Source: DASUPK01 sp963804595
GTDB lineage: Bacteria > Actinomycetota > Thermoleophilia > Solirubrobacterales > 70-9
Reading direction: 5' to 3'
DNA: 64,000 nucleotides
NCBI GenBank assembly: GCA_963804595.1
Contig: CAWDQZ010000009.1
Location: 1-64,000, forward strand
Numbering within the stretch: position 1 is the stretch's first letter; every line of letters begins with the position of its first letter. The notes under the pieces were generated by a model. The model saw only the letters and a list, made by a program, of their open reading frames with translations, was not told the DNA's origin and ran no database searches. A program made the translations under genes and the position numbers. Shown here in pieces: positions 1 through 9,263 of this stretch.

Positions 1-51
1 ATCTAGCCTCGCCCGGCCGGCCAAAATCCCCCGCTCGTTCCGGAAAAAGGA

Positions 52-79
52 TTGACACGTCGCCGTGAAGCGATATACA
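52..79 (+). promoter_or_regulatory. Predicted sigma70-type promoter
   Basis: A perfect -35 hexamer TTGACA (52-57) is followed after 16 bases by TATACA (74-79). Transcription would start near 86 and read into the small gene beginning at 117, leaving a leader of about 30 bases that contains a purine-rich ribosome binding site. It is one of the best promoter matches in the window. The call rests on the hexamers and spacing only. Confidence 0.7.
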
Positions 80-116
80 TGGGTAGCCGGCGATAACGAG
101 GAGAGGAGTGCCATAG

Positions 117-293
117 ATGTCCGTTCACCTGACGCCCACGGAGCTCGCCGAGGAGATGCACATGAAGCGTCGCGATGTGCTCAGCAAGTGCATCGAGATG
201 AACGTGCCGATCCTCAAGGGCCGAATCGACAAGACCCTGTTCGAGTGCTCCCTACGGGCGTTCCAGGCCCAGGCCAAGAAGGTCACCGCCTAG
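117..293 (+). CDS. Small HTH-like protein, 58 aa
   Basis: Small protein beginning MSVHLTPTELAEEMHMKRRD, preceded by a GAGGAGAGGAG ribosome binding site about 8 bases upstream. The pattern LTPTELAEEM...RRDVLSKCIEMNVPI...GRIDKTLF resembles the small helix-turn-helix folds of MerR/excisionase proteins and of the IF-2 N-terminal module: a short helix pair followed by a Pro-Ile turn and a Gly-Arg wing. That suggests nucleic-acid binding, but the target is unknown. A predicted promoter lies just upstream, and the next gene (acyl-CoA synthetase) starts 103 bases downstream, so co-transcription is possible. An overlapping 116-residue frame from 65 has Arg/Pro/Gln-rich shadow composition and was not used. 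Confidence 0.75.
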   Translation: MSVHLTPTELAEEMHMKRRDVLSKCIEMNVPILKGRIDKTLFECSLRAFQAQAKKVTA

Positions 294-318
294 CCGGCGC
301 TTCTCGGCTTTCGAGCCA

Positions 319-334
319 CTGGCTGCCCAGCCAG
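319..334. other. Short perfect inverted repeat before the acyl-CoA ligase gene
   Basis: CTGGCTG and CAGCCAG arms of 7 bp are separated by CC in the 103-base gap between the small HTH-like gene and the acyl-CoA synthetase gene. No T-tract follows, so a rho-independent terminator is weak. A TAATAC at 340-345 could be a -10 element. An operator or a processing hairpin are alternatives; function is unknown. Confidence 0.35.
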
Positions 335-396
335 CCTCCTAATACACTCCATCCAGCGCCGCGAGATCTGGCGCCACCTCAAGTAAGACAGGAGAG

Positions 397-2214
397 ATGG
401 AGACAGCGACAGTAGTCCCTGGCGGTAGCGCAGCGGAGGCGACCACCAACAGCAAGACGGTGGCGGACCTCGCCCCGCTGGCGGCCGAGCGTCACGCCGA
501 TCTCCCCGCCGTCACCTACAAGAACGCCTCTGGTCAATGGGGCTCAAAGACCTATCGCGAGGTCGGGGACATCGTCCGCCGTCTCGCTCTCGGGCTGATC
601 GAGCTCGGGATCGAGAGGGGAGACAAGGTCTCGATCCTCGCCAATACCCGTCCCGAGTGGACCTACTTCGACTTCGCCGCCCTCAGCGTGGGCGCCGTCG
701 TCGTGCCGATCTACCAGACGAACTCGCCTGACGAGTGCCAGTACGTGCTCGAGAACTCCGATGCGAAGGCCGTGATCGTGGAGGACGACGAGCAGCTCGC
801 CAAGATCGACCGGGTCCGCGATCGCGTCCCGAAGCTCGAGCACGTGATCCGGATGGAGGGCTCGGGCGGCAACTCGATCTCGATGGACGAGCTGATCGAG
901 GCGGGTAGCGGCCGCTCCGACTCCGAGTGGGAGCAGCGCTGGCGATCGGTCAGCCCCGACGACATCTGCACCTTCATCTACACCTCGGGTACGACCGGCC
1001 CTCCCAAGGGCTGCGTGATCTCGCACGGCAACTACCGGTCGATGGTCACGATGGCGCTCGACGAGAGCGTTCTCGAGCGGAACACGACCACCTACCTCTT
1101 CCTTCCGCTCGCCCACTCGTTCGCGCTGCTGATCCAGCTGCTCAGCTTCGATCTCGGCGGCAACATCGCCTACTGGGAGCGGGACCCGCTGAAGATCATC
1201 CCCAACCTCGTTGAGGTGAAGCCCGACTACTTCCCGTCGGTCCCGCGGATCTTCGAGAAGATCTACACCGCCGCGACCAGCGAGGTGGAGAAGTCCGGCG
1301 GCTTCAAGAAGCTCGTCTTCAACTGGGCGATCGGCGTCGGCAAGAAGGTCCGCGAGAAGGAGCGAGCCGGACAGCCGGTCGGCTGGTTCCTCCGGAAGCA
1401 GTACGAGATCGCAGACAAGCAGGTGCTCTCGAAGATCCGCGGGCTCTTCGGCGGCAAGATCAAGAACTGCGTCACCGGCGCCGCCCCGATCAATCCCGAG
1501 ATCCTGCGCTTCTTCGACGCCGCCGGCGTGCTCGTCCTCGAAGGGTGGGGCATGACGGAGACGTCCACCGCCGCGACGGTCGCCAGGCCGGACGCGTTCA
1601 AGTTCGGCAAGGTCGGCAAGGCGTTCAAGGGCTGCGAGATCAAGATCGCCGACGACGGCGAGATCCTGGTCAAAGGCCCGAACATCTTCCAGGGCTACTA
1701 CAAGAACGAGCAGGCCACCCGCGAGACGCTCGAGAACGGCTGGCTGCACACCGGCGACATCGGCGAGCTGGACGCCGACGGCTACCTCTCGATCACCGGA
1801 CGCAAGAAGGACATCATCATCACCGCGGGCGGCAAGAACATCACTCCGGCGAATCTCGAGGCGGAGATCAAGCAGAGCCCGTACGTCTCTCAGTGCGTCG
1901 TCATCGGCGACCGCCGGCCCTACCTGGTCGCGCTGATCACGCTCGACCCCGAGGAGTGCGCGAAGCTCGCCGAGGAGAGGGGCTGGCCGGCCGACCCGGC
2001 GGAGCTCGCCCACCACGAGGGCATGCGGCAGTTGATCCAGGAGCATCTCGATCAGGTCAACGAGAAGTTCGCGCGGGTCGAGCAGGTGAAGAAGTTCGAG
2101 ATCCTGCCCCAGGACCTCTCGCAGGAGGGCGGCGAGCTGACGCCGACGCTGAAGGTGAAGCGCAACGTCGTCGCCGAGAAGTACGAGCACGAGGTCGACG
2201 CCCTCTATACCTAG
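397..2214 (+). CDS. fadD: Long-chain fatty acid--CoA ligase (AMP-forming), FadD15-like
   Basis: A 605-residue member of the ANL adenylating superfamily that activates fatty acids to acyl-CoA via an acyl-AMP. Visible motifs are the ATP-binding loop YTSGTTGPPKG near residue 195, the GWGMTE core near 382, TGDIG near 452, and the hinge GRKKDIIITAGGKNI from about 468. Length and motif order match the FadD15/long-chain subfamily, with no signal peptide or C-terminal fusion. The ATG has an AGGAG just upstream. Its stop region overlaps the apparent start of the glycerate kinase gene, so the two are probably co-transcribed. Fatty-acid chain preference cannot be read from sequence. Confidence 0.93.
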   Translation: METATVVPGGSAAEATTNSKTVADLAPLAAERHADLPAVTYKNASGQWGSKTYREVGDIVRRLALGLIELGIERGDKVSILANTRPEWTYFDFAALSVGAVVVPIYQTNSPDECQYVLENSDAKAVIVEDDEQLAKIDRVRDRVPKLEHVIRMEGSGGNSISMDELIEAGSGRSDSEWEQRWRSVSPDDICTFIYTSGTTGPPKGCVISHGNYRSMVTMALDESVLERNTTTYLFLPLAHSFALLIQLLSFDLGGNIAYWERDPLKIIPNLVEVKPDYFPSVPRIFEKIYTAATSEVEKSGGFKKLVFNWAIGVGKKVREKERAGQPVGWFLRKQYEIADKQVLSKIRGLFGGKIKNCVTGAAPINPEILRFFDAAGVLVLEGWGMTETSTAATVARPDAFKFGKVGKAFKGCEIKIADDGEILVKGPNIFQGYYKNEQATRETLENGWLHTGDIGELDADGYLSITGRKKDIIITAGGKNITPANLEAEIKQSPYVSQCVVIGDRRPYLVALITLDPEECAKLAEERGWPADPAELAHHEGMRQLIQEHLDQVNEKFARVEQVKKFEILPQDLSQEGGELTPTLKVKRNVVAEKYEHEVDALYT

Positions 2215-3187
2215 GTTCCTCGTAGCCCCGGATTCGTTCAAGGGCACCCTCAGCGCCCGCCAGGTCGCCGAGGCGATCGGGCGGGGTGTCGAGGATGCCG
2301 GGGCGGTTCCCGACCTCTGCCCCGCCGCCGACGGCGGCGAGGGAACGGCCGAGGTTCTGCTCGACGCGCTGGGCGGCGAGCGCCGGACGGCGGAGGCGCA
2401 CGATCCGCTCGGCCGGCCCATCGAGGCGAGCTACGCGCTGGTTCGCGACGGCTCTGAAGCGGTCGTCGAGGTCGCGGCGGCGTCGGGGCTCGGCCTCGTC
2501 GACGAGCAGGAGCGGGACCCCGAGCGGGCGTCGAGCGCAGGCACCGGCGAGCTGATCACCGCGGCGGCGGGCGCGGGAGCCGGCAGGATCCTCGTGGCCG
2601 CCGGCGGCAGCGCGACCACCGACGGAGGCCGCGGCGCGATCGACGCGATCGAGGCCGCCGGCGGCCTCGGCGACACGCACCTCGAGGTCCTCTGCGACAC
2701 CACGGTCCCCTTCGAGCGGTCGGCGGAGGTGTACGGAGCACAGAAGGGCGCCTCTCCGGAGCAGGTCGAGCGGCTCACCTCGAGGCTGGCCGCCGAGGCC
2801 GGCGCCCTGCCCCGGGACCCGCGCGGGCGCGCGATGACCGGTGCGGCCGGAGGCCTCTCCGGGGGCCTCTGGGCGGCCCTCGGAGCTCACCTCGTGCTCG
2901 GTGCGACATTCGTGCTCGGGGTGATCGGTTTCGACCGGCGGCTGGAGGAGGCCGACGACGTGATCACCGGCGAGGGCCGCCTCGACGGCCAGAGCCGGGA
3001 GGGCAAGCTGACGGGACAGATCGCCAGACGGTGCCGGGAATCTGGCGTGCCCTGCCACCTGATCGCTGGAGAGATCGCCCTCGACCCTGAGGACGAGGCA
3101 TGGTTCGGCTTCGCGACGCTCGCCTCCGCGGGGAGCCCGGACTCGATCAGCGGCGCCGCTGAGCGGATCGCCGCCGCCTCACGCTGA
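2207..3187 (+). CDS. Glycerate kinase (GckA/GarK type), apparent ATA start
   Basis: Phosphorylates D-glycerate, feeding it into lower glycolysis. The frame reads FLVAPDSFKGTLSA at its start, the conserved N-terminus of this kinase family, then CPAADGGEGT, an AAGGSATTDGGRG glycine-rich segment, and GEGRLDGQS...GKL near the C-terminus. At about 326 residues it is shorter than the usual 370 or so, with the shortfall in the middle. No ATG, GTG, TTG or CTG lies between the upstream in-frame TGA at 2156 and the conserved VAPDSF. The only table-11 start codon there is ATA at 2207, overlapping the fadD 3' end by 8 bases. The family is clear; the start is uncertain. Confidence 0.85.
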   Translation: MPRFLVAPDSFKGTLSARQVAEAIGRGVEDAGAVPDLCPAADGGEGTAEVLLDALGGERRTAEAHDPLGRPIEASYALVRDGSEAVVEVAAASGLGLVDEQERDPERASSAGTGELITAAAGAGAGRILVAAGGSATTDGGRGAIDAIEAAGGLGDTHLEVLCDTTVPFERSAEVYGAQKGASPEQVERLTSRLAAEAGALPRDPRGRAMTGAAGGLSGGLWAALGAHLVLGATFVLGVIGFDRRLEEADDVITGEGRLDGQSREGKLTGQIARRCRESGVPCHLIAGEIALDPEDEAWFGFATLASAGSPDSISGAAERIAAASR

Positions 3188-3193
3188 GCCGGG

Positions 3194-5734
3194 CTACGGC
3201 GGGCCGGTCCAGCCGGCGGCGTAGCAGGGAGCCGGGCCGCAGGGATCGACGATCTGCCCGTCGGGCTTGAGGAACTCGGCGATCTGATGGCGGATCTGCG
3301 GCGACGTGTTGATCACCGTGTCGTGGGGGTCGACGCCGAAGCTGTCATTGGGCGCCGTGTTGGTGATCGGGGCCGGGTCGGTGCCGAGAACACCCCCCAT
3401 CCCGTCATCGCGCTTGGGGCCGATGTCCCAGACGAACGTCCCGTTGCCGTCCGCGTCTCCGGGGAGGTCGAGCGTGGGGATATCCGGGAAGAAGTCGACG
3501 AAGCCAGGTGTTCTGCCCGGGTCGAGCGTCGGATAGCGCAGGGGCGCCCCGATCGTCCGCGCCTCGACCTCGGTGGCGACGTTGGAGACCTGGTGATCGC
3601 CGTAGGCCATGTCGATAAGCACGCGATGCGCCGGTGTGCCCGGCAGCGGATCGCTCGTCATGTGGTTCGCGTAGCCATTCGGCTCACCGCGGTCCCACAT
3701 CATCTGGATCATCGCCAGCAGGAGCGGGCGCTGCGACTCGTTCGGGTAGGACGGGTAGAGCACCAGCGAGTAGTCCTCGAAGTCGACGCTGCGCGTGAGC
3801 AGGGTGGAGTAGTTCATCCCCGGCACGTAGAGCACGGTGCGCGTGATGTCGGGCTCGACCGCGGTCAGCGCACCGCCCGCGATCCCGCCCTGGCTGTTGC
3901 CGTAGTAGTAGAGCCCTTGGGACTGATCGATGACTGGGGTGCCTCCGAATTTGAATGCGTCATCGCTCGCGAACCCATCGGGCAGCATGAGAAGGCGCCC
4001 GAGGTAGATGAAGTTGAGGAACCCCTGCTGGAGGCCGTCGGGAATCGGCTGGAACTTGGAGAGATCCTGCAGCGCGGTGATCGCGGTCCCGACGTCGTCC
4101 TCCATCATCCCGGTGAAGTCGGTGGCGCAGGTGAGCACGCCCTCGTCCGTGCCGAGCTGGCGCACGTTCGTCGTGTGGACCTCGGTGTAGTCGCCGAACA
4201 GCCCGTGGCCGTACATGGACGGCCTCACCGGATGATCGACGTCGAAGACACCCGGGCTGGTCTCGGTGACGGCGGACCGCGGGATGTTGCAGGTGAAGCG
4301 CGCGGTCTGGAAGTTGCCCGAGTTCCGCACGGGCAGGCCGTCCGCGCCGAGCGTGAACTTCCCGCCCGGCACGCAGCCGAGGCTGTCGAGGAAGCACGGC
4401 ACCTGGTAGGTCCCGGTCACCTCGCGGATGTTCTGCACTCCGTGGCCCGTCGCCATCGGGAAATCGGTGACGTTGGTGATCGTGAAGTCCGGGGCGCTGC
4501 CCTGCATCGTCCCGTCGCCGGGCGTGTTGTCGCCCAGGTCGGCCAACCCGCGGTCGCGGATCGAGAGCATCCGGCGGGTGATGTTGGTCGTGCTGGCGAC
4601 GGTGAAGTCCCAGGCGTCGTATAGGTCGCCTCGGCCGATGCCCGCCCCCTGGAGCTTGGAGAAGAGCTCCTCGAAGTGCGCGCGGCGCTGCTCGATCGCA
4701 GCGACGTCCGTCGTCAGCCCGTCGCGATAGAGCGCGAAGCCCGGGGGAGCCGGGATGATGGCGCCTGCGGAGTCCCTGAGGTTGCGCATGGCGACGATGT
4801 AGCGATGCCCTTCGATCAGGTTGCGACCGGGCCGGATGATCAGGTCCGTGTTCCCGGGCGAGGTGGCGGTCGAGTCGAGCTCGGAGAAGATCAGCTGGCG
4901 CTGTCCAGTGGACGCGTCGATCAGGACGATGGGCTGGTCGGCGTCAAACGCCCGGTCCATGTCGGTCAGCGGGACGGCGCCGGTCTTCTGGACCGCCTCG
5001 GGCGTGTCGAGTCCCGGCACTCTCGTGACGATGCTTTCCCCCGGGCTGAAGCCGTCGCTCGTGTTGATGCCTGCCGGGTCGATGTGGACGCCGTTCTTGT
5101 TCGCGGGGGTGGAGGCGGCGCTGAGACTCACCCGGAGCCCGGTCGGGGTGCTGGCGTCGGGCACGGTGTAGTGGTCGCTCGGGAAGGGGAAGAGGCAATT
5201 GGTTCCAGGGCTGGCGATGGTCTCGCACCGATCGGCCCGTGACAGCGAGTCGCACTGCGGGACGGACTTGGTGAGTGTCGCCCGCCCTTTCGGGCTCTTG
5301 CCCTTCTTCTTGTTCTTTTTCTTCGGCGACTTGCCCGGGGACTTGGCGGTCAACAGGAGGCTGTTCGCGCCGCATCCCTGCAGGACCTCTCTGCCGGCGA
5401 TGCTGAGGGGCAGCGAGAACTTCTTCTTCCCCGCCTTGGCCTTGACGCGCAGCGGATCGGTCAGCGCGGGACCGCCACCGAATCCGCGGACAGCCAGGAC
5501 CAGCTTTCGGTCACGCGGTGAGCCGACGACCACCTTGACCTTGCCCGCCGAGAGCAGTCCCTGATCGCTCTGCGACTTCGACTTGAAGGAGAGCGAGAGC
5601 TTGGTCGAGCCGTGCTTCTTGGCGATCGCGGCGCTCGTGGGCCCCGCGATCATGAAGACAGCGAGACATGCGGCCAGCACCATGAGCCCGATCCGGGTCA
5701 CGCGGCCGATCCGTCGGCCTCGGGGCAACACCAT
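3194..5734 (-). CDS. Large secreted alpha/beta-hydrolase-like protein (paralogue of the protein at 59941)
   Basis: Secreted protein of about 846 residues. A basic N-terminus and hydrophobic segment (GLMVLAACLAVFMIAG) form a signal peptide, followed by a Lys-rich stretch (SPKKKNKKKGKSPKG). Next comes a CLFPFPSDHYTV segment resembling the N-terminal region of bacterial virulence-factor lipases. Later, GNSQGG fits a GxSxG nucleophile elbow, and YGDHQVSN supplies a candidate catalytic His. Its paralogue has the same landmarks. An upstream ATG at 5746 is possible, but GGAG sits 6 bases before the ATG at 5734. Substrate is unknown. The gene converges on glycerate kinase with a 6-base gap. Confidence 0.75.
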   Translation of the reverse strand: MVLPRGRRIGRVTRIGLMVLAACLAVFMIAGPTSAAIAKKHGSTKLSLSFKSKSQSDQGLLSAGKVKVVVGSPRDRKLVLAVRGFGGGPALTDPLRVKAKAGKKKFSLPLSIAGREVLQGCGANSLLLTAKSPGKSPKKKNKKKGKSPKGRATLTKSVPQCDSLSRADRCETIASPGTNCLFPFPSDHYTVPDASTPTGLRVSLSAASTPANKNGVHIDPAGINTSDGFSPGESIVTRVPGLDTPEAVQKTGAVPLTDMDRAFDADQPIVLIDASTGQRQLIFSELDSTATSPGNTDLIIRPGRNLIEGHRYIVAMRNLRDSAGAIIPAPPGFALYRDGLTTDVAAIEQRRAHFEELFSKLQGAGIGRGDLYDAWDFTVASTTNITRRMLSIRDRGLADLGDNTPGDGTMQGSAPDFTITNVTDFPMATGHGVQNIREVTGTYQVPCFLDSLGCVPGGKFTLGADGLPVRNSGNFQTARFTCNIPRSAVTETSPGVFDVDHPVRPSMYGHGLFGDYTEVHTTNVRQLGTDEGVLTCATDFTGMMEDDVGTAITALQDLSKFQPIPDGLQQGFLNFIYLGRLLMLPDGFASDDAFKFGGTPVIDQSQGLYYYGNSQGGIAGGALTAVEPDITRTVLYVPGMNYSTLLTRSVDFEDYSLVLYPSYPNESQRPLLLAMIQMMWDRGEPNGYANHMTSDPLPGTPAHRVLIDMAYGDHQVSNVATEVEARTIGAPLRYPTLDPGRTPGFVDFFPDIPTLDLPGDADGNGTFVWDIGPKRDDGMGGVLGTDPAPITNTAPNDSFGVDPHDTVINTSPQIRHQIAEFLKPDGQIVDPCGPAPCYAAGWTGPP

Positions 5735-5829
5735 TCCTCTCTCCATTCCCTACGGGACCTCCCTGGTCCTCGGCGGGGAACCTATCAGCGCTTCACGTTC
5801 GACGGACGTCTGGCTGTAGCGTCAGGAAG

Positions 5830-6564
5830 ATGAACGACGGACGGGTGGCGCTGGTCACGGGCGCGAGCAGTGGCATCGGGGCGGCTACCGTCCGTGCCCT
5901 CGCGACCGCCGGCTTCGAGGTGGTCGGCGCCGCCAGGCGCCTCGACCGGGTGGAGGAGGTCGTCGGCGATCTCGGCGGCCGCGCGCTCCGCCTCGACGTG
6001 ACGGACCGCGACTCGGTTGCGGAGCTCGCCGAGTCGCTGCCCGGCCTGTCGGTTCTGGTGAACAACGCGGGAGGCGCGCTCGGCCTGGAGCCCGTCGCGG
6101 AGGCCGACGAGGAAAACTGGCGCGAGATGTACGAGGCGAACGTGATGGGCGTGATGCGCGTGACCAAGGCTCTGCTGCCCGCCCTCGAGCGGAGCGGGAA
6201 CGGCCATATCGTCGTGATCGGATCCGTGGCCGGGGTCGAGGTCTATCCCGGAGGGGGCGGCTACACCGCGGCAAAGCACGCCGCACACGCGATCGCCGAG
6301 ACGCTGCGCCTGGAGCTGCTCGGCAAGCCGATCCGGGTGAGCGAGGTGGCGCCCGGAATGGTCGACACGGAGTTCTCGTTGGTCCGCTTCGGAGGGGACC
6401 GGGCCAAGGCCGATGCGGTCTACGAGGGGACGACCCCGCTGACCGAGGAGGACGTAGCCGACACAATCGCCTACGTCGTCACCCGTCCGCCGCACGTCGA
6501 CATCGACTACCTCTCGGTCAAGCCGACGGACCAGGCGACGGCCCGGGACGTGCACCGAAGCTAG
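5830..6564 (+). CDS. Short-chain dehydrogenase/reductase
   Basis: NAD(P)-dependent oxidoreductase of 244 residues with the classical SDR layout. The cofactor loop TGASSGIG is at residues 10-17, NNAG at 78-81, the structural Asn at 104, and the Ser132-Tyr145-Lys149 catalytic set lies in GSVAG and YTAAK. The C-terminal half (PGMVDTEFS, ending IDYLSVKPT) resembles the YdfG/serine 3-dehydrogenase group acting on hydroxy-acids or 3-hydroxypropionate, but substrate cannot be fixed. AGGAAG directly precedes the ATG. It is divergent from the secreted hydrolase gene and converges on the patatin gene 6 bases away. Confidence 0.9.
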   Translation: MNDGRVALVTGASSGIGAATVRALATAGFEVVGAARRLDRVEEVVGDLGGRALRLDVTDRDSVAELAESLPGLSVLVNNAGGALGLEPVAEADEENWREMYEANVMGVMRVTKALLPALERSGNGHIVVIGSVAGVEVYPGGGGYTAAKHAAHAIAETLRLELLGKPIRVSEVAPGMVDTEFSLVRFGGDRAKADAVYEGTTPLTEEDVADTIAYVVTRPPHVDIDYLSVKPTDQATARDVHRS

Positions 6565-6570
6565 GTTCGG

Positions 6571-7854
6571 CTAATTTCCCGATTCCGCCGCTTCGCGCTG
6601 GCCGGACTGCCGCAGCAGCGCGCCCGTCGTCTGCTCGAGTACCCGGCGCCAGGCGGAGATGCCCTTCTCCTCCTCCCCGACCGTGGCGAGCACGCGCTGC
6701 ACCCTGCGGGCGGAGATCTCGATGCCGTGGCGGGCCGCGATCTCCTTGTAGCGCTGATAGTCGCGGGCCAGCTTCACGGTCACGGACTCGAAGCCGTGCT
6801 TGGCGATCTGCAGGCGAGCCGAGTAGTCGAGGATCGAGGTGCCGAACATCAGCTCGTCGTCGAATTCCGGCTCGATCAGGATGATGTCGACGTCCGGGAA
6901 GCGCTCGTTCCAGGACTCGATCGCGAGGTGCAGGCGCGCGTGAGCGAGCAGGCGGAACGCCTGGTTGCCGATCGCCGGCATCCCCATGTCGGAGACCCGT
7001 CGTACCCGCGAGCCGAAGACCGTCGGTATGCGCGTCTCGAAGTCGTTCACGTACGGCACCAACGGGTTGACGACGACGATGAACTTCGCGCCTGCTTCCA
7101 CGGCGACGTCGACGTTGGTGGTGGAGATGATCCCTCCGTCGACGAGCTGCCGGCCGCGCAGCTCGTAGGGCTCGTAGACGATCGGCAGCGCACCGGAGGC
7201 CGCGACGGCGCGGGAGATCGGGATGTTGTCCCACTCCCCCTCCCCGAAGACGATCCGCTCGCAGGTGTCGAGATCTGTGGCGATGATCCTGAGCTCGTTC
7301 GCGAGCTCGCGGAAGTCGTTGCTGCGATCGGGGTCGGAGAGCACGTTGCGCACGTACTGCTCGATCCCGCGGTTGTGGTAGACGCCGGTGGGGAGCCCCT
7401 CGGCGAGCCCCATCACGAGATCGACCATGGAGATCTCGCCGATGTTCGACGCCAGCCGTCGGACGGTCGCGGCGGCGCGGAGCGGCAGCGCCGCCATGCT
7501 GCTGACGAAGCCCCGGTAGTTGGGGCGCAGGAGCGTCCGCAGCGAGGCGTTCTCGATCGGGGAGGGCAGCGCCTTGTCCAGCACCCGGAACATCTCCTCC
7601 GGGGTGACGCCGTTCGAGACCATGCTCGCAACGAACGCCCCGGCGCTGGTGCCGACGTAGATGTCGAATTCGTTGACCGTGCGGTTGACCGCGAGCAGGT
7701 CGAATGCGCGCAGGGCGCCCATCTCGTAGACGCCGCCGGTGAAGCCACCGCCACCCAGGACCAGGGCTGTCTTGTCGGCCCGGGCCCGACGGTTCCTCCC
7801 TTTCGAACCTCGCGGCCTTCCGTCCGGGCCGTCGAGCTGGACGACTTTCCCCAT
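6571..7854 (-). CDS. Patatin-like phospholipase
   Basis: Cytoplasmic or membrane-associated lipid acyl hydrolase of about 427 residues. Taking the ATG at 7854, the oxyanion glycine loop GGGGFTGG starts at residue 34, the nucleophile elbow GTSAG is at 68-72 (Ser70), and the catalytic Asp is in DGG at 239-241. These form the Ser-Asp dyad of the patatin/RssA family. The long C-terminal region (about 180 residues past the Asp) is larger than in minimal bacterial patatins. A frame extension to a TTG at 7908 exists but adds a poorly conserved stretch. Neither start has a strong ribosome binding site. Divergent from the dacB-like gene. Confidence 0.85.
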   Translation of the reverse strand: MGKVVQLDGPDGRPRGSKGRNRRARADKTALVLGGGGFTGGVYEMGALRAFDLLAVNRTVNEFDIYVGTSAGAFVASMVSNGVTPEEMFRVLDKALPSPIENASLRTLLRPNYRGFVSSMAALPLRAAATVRRLASNIGEISMVDLVMGLAEGLPTGVYHNRGIEQYVRNVLSDPDRSNDFRELANELRIIATDLDTCERIVFGEGEWDNIPISRAVAASGALPIVYEPYELRGRQLVDGGIISTTNVDVAVEAGAKFIVVVNPLVPYVNDFETRIPTVFGSRVRRVSDMGMPAIGNQAFRLLAHARLHLAIESWNERFPDVDIILIEPEFDDELMFGTSILDYSARLQIAKHGFESVTVKLARDYQRYKEIAARHGIEISARRVQRVLATVGEEEKGISAWRRVLEQTTGALLRQSGQREAAESGN

Positions 7855-7942
7855 GGGAGTCGGATTATCGCAGTACCGGCTGGTCAGCCAGTCAGTATTC
7901 AGCCGCAACCTGAGCGGATTCGACCTGTTTCAGCCACAACGC

Positions 7943-9247
7943 ATGGGGATCAAAGTGCGCACAGGGGCAGTCACGCTCGCGCTGGTCGGCGCGGCGGCGG
8001 TCGCCGTGCCCGCGGGCGCACAGGCTGGGGGGATCGCGCCGGACCGGGCAGCTGTGACGCCTATCGCCCACGCGTCGGCCAAGGCGCGCAAGGCCGTCAC
8101 GGCCCCAAAGCTGTCCGCCGGACTGGCGAAGCTCTTCCGGCGCGTCGGGAGGAGCGGCGCGTTCGTGATGGATGCGAGCAACAAGAGCGTGCTCTTCTCG
8201 CGAAAGGCGGGCCGGTCGCGGATCCTGGCCTCCAACTCGAAGATCTTCACTACCTCGACCGCGCTCGCGCGATTCGGATCCGCGGGGCGCCTGCACACGA
8301 CCGCCCTATCGAATGATCCCATCACCGACAACGTCAGCCAGGGGCTGTACCTCCGCGGGGGAGGCGATCCGACGCTGACCACGGCGGGAATCAACAAGCT
8401 GGCCGATCGCGTGCGCGCGGCCGGAGTCACCACGGTTCAGGGGCCGCTGCTCTATGACGCCTCATTCCTCGACAGCCAGACCGGGGTGCCCGAGCACGGC
8501 ATCACGTTCGAGAGCGTCGGCAGGCTCTCGGGTCTGCAGATCGACGACGGGTCTCCGAGCGATCCCGCGAAGACGGCGGCACAGCGATTTCGGGACGCAC
8601 TTCGCAAGGACGGGATCTCGATCGGAAACAGCGTGATCCCCGCGACGGCTCCGCCGGGCGCCATCCAGGTGGCGGATTTCACCTCCCCGACGATGGCGAG
8701 CATCGTTCAGGACACCAACGTCCCCTCGAACAACTATCTGGCCGAGATGCTCCTCAAGGATGTCGGTGGCGAGTTCGGCGACTCGGGCACGACTGCCGGC
8801 GGGATCGACGTCGTGAAGGGCTTCGCGGCTGAGCAGGGCGCCCGTTTCGCCGGCGAGAACGGATCGGGTCTGACGCGCCGCAACAAGGCCTCACCCAAGT
8901 CGGTGGTCAAGCTGCTCGACTCGATGATCGAGGTGGACGAGAGCAACACGCCGTCCGCCCAGGCGGCCCAGCGGCTACAGCGCGACGCCTGGATCGACTC
9001 GCTCCCAGTCGCCGGCCGCAGCGGGACCGTGGCGCACCGGATGCGTGGCACCGCCGCCAAGGGTCGCTGCCACCTCAAGACCGGCACGCTGAACGGCGTC
9101 AGCGCGCTATCCGGCTATTGCTTCCAGGGCGCCGATGATGCCGAGCACGCGGTGGTCTTCTCACTGCTCATGAACCGGGTGGACGTCAACCGCGCGCACG
9201 TGGTCCAGGACCGCATGGCGGCGCTGATCGCCCGCTACCGGCACTAG
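7943..9247 (+). CDS. dacB: D-alanyl-D-alanine carboxypeptidase/endopeptidase (PBP4, S13 family)
   Basis: Exported penicillin-binding protein that trims or cleaves peptidoglycan stem peptides. From the ATG at 7943 there is a signal peptide (VTLALVGAAAVAVPAGAQA). The three active-site motifs follow in order: SNSK at 97-100 (SxxK), SNN at 262-264 (SxN) and KTG at 379-381. At 434 residues it is shorter than E. coli PBP4 (about 477), consistent with a reduced insert between SxxK and SxN. The same frame opens upstream to 7739, but that segment overlaps the patatin gene antisense and lacks export features, so the later ATG was chosen. Confidence 0.9.
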   Translation: MGIKVRTGAVTLALVGAAAVAVPAGAQAGGIAPDRAAVTPIAHASAKARKAVTAPKLSAGLAKLFRRVGRSGAFVMDASNKSVLFSRKAGRSRILASNSKIFTTSTALARFGSAGRLHTTALSNDPITDNVSQGLYLRGGGDPTLTTAGINKLADRVRAAGVTTVQGPLLYDASFLDSQTGVPEHGITFESVGRLSGLQIDDGSPSDPAKTAAQRFRDALRKDGISIGNSVIPATAPPGAIQVADFTSPTMASIVQDTNVPSNNYLAEMLLKDVGGEFGDSGTTAGGIDVVKGFAAEQGARFAGENGSGLTRRNKASPKSVVKLLDSMIEVDESNTPSAQAAQRLQRDAWIDSLPVAGRSGTVAHRMRGTAAKGRCHLKTGTLNGVSALSGYCFQGADDAEHAVVFSLLMNRVDVNRAHVVQDRMAALIARYRH

Positions 9248-9263
9248 GAACCAACGGCTGCCG

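Noticed and set aside
65..415. 116-codon frame overlapping the first small gene
   Set aside because: Composition is shadow-like, it begins inside the predicted promoter, and the alternative frame 117-293 has a ribosome binding site and a coherent HTH-like sequence.
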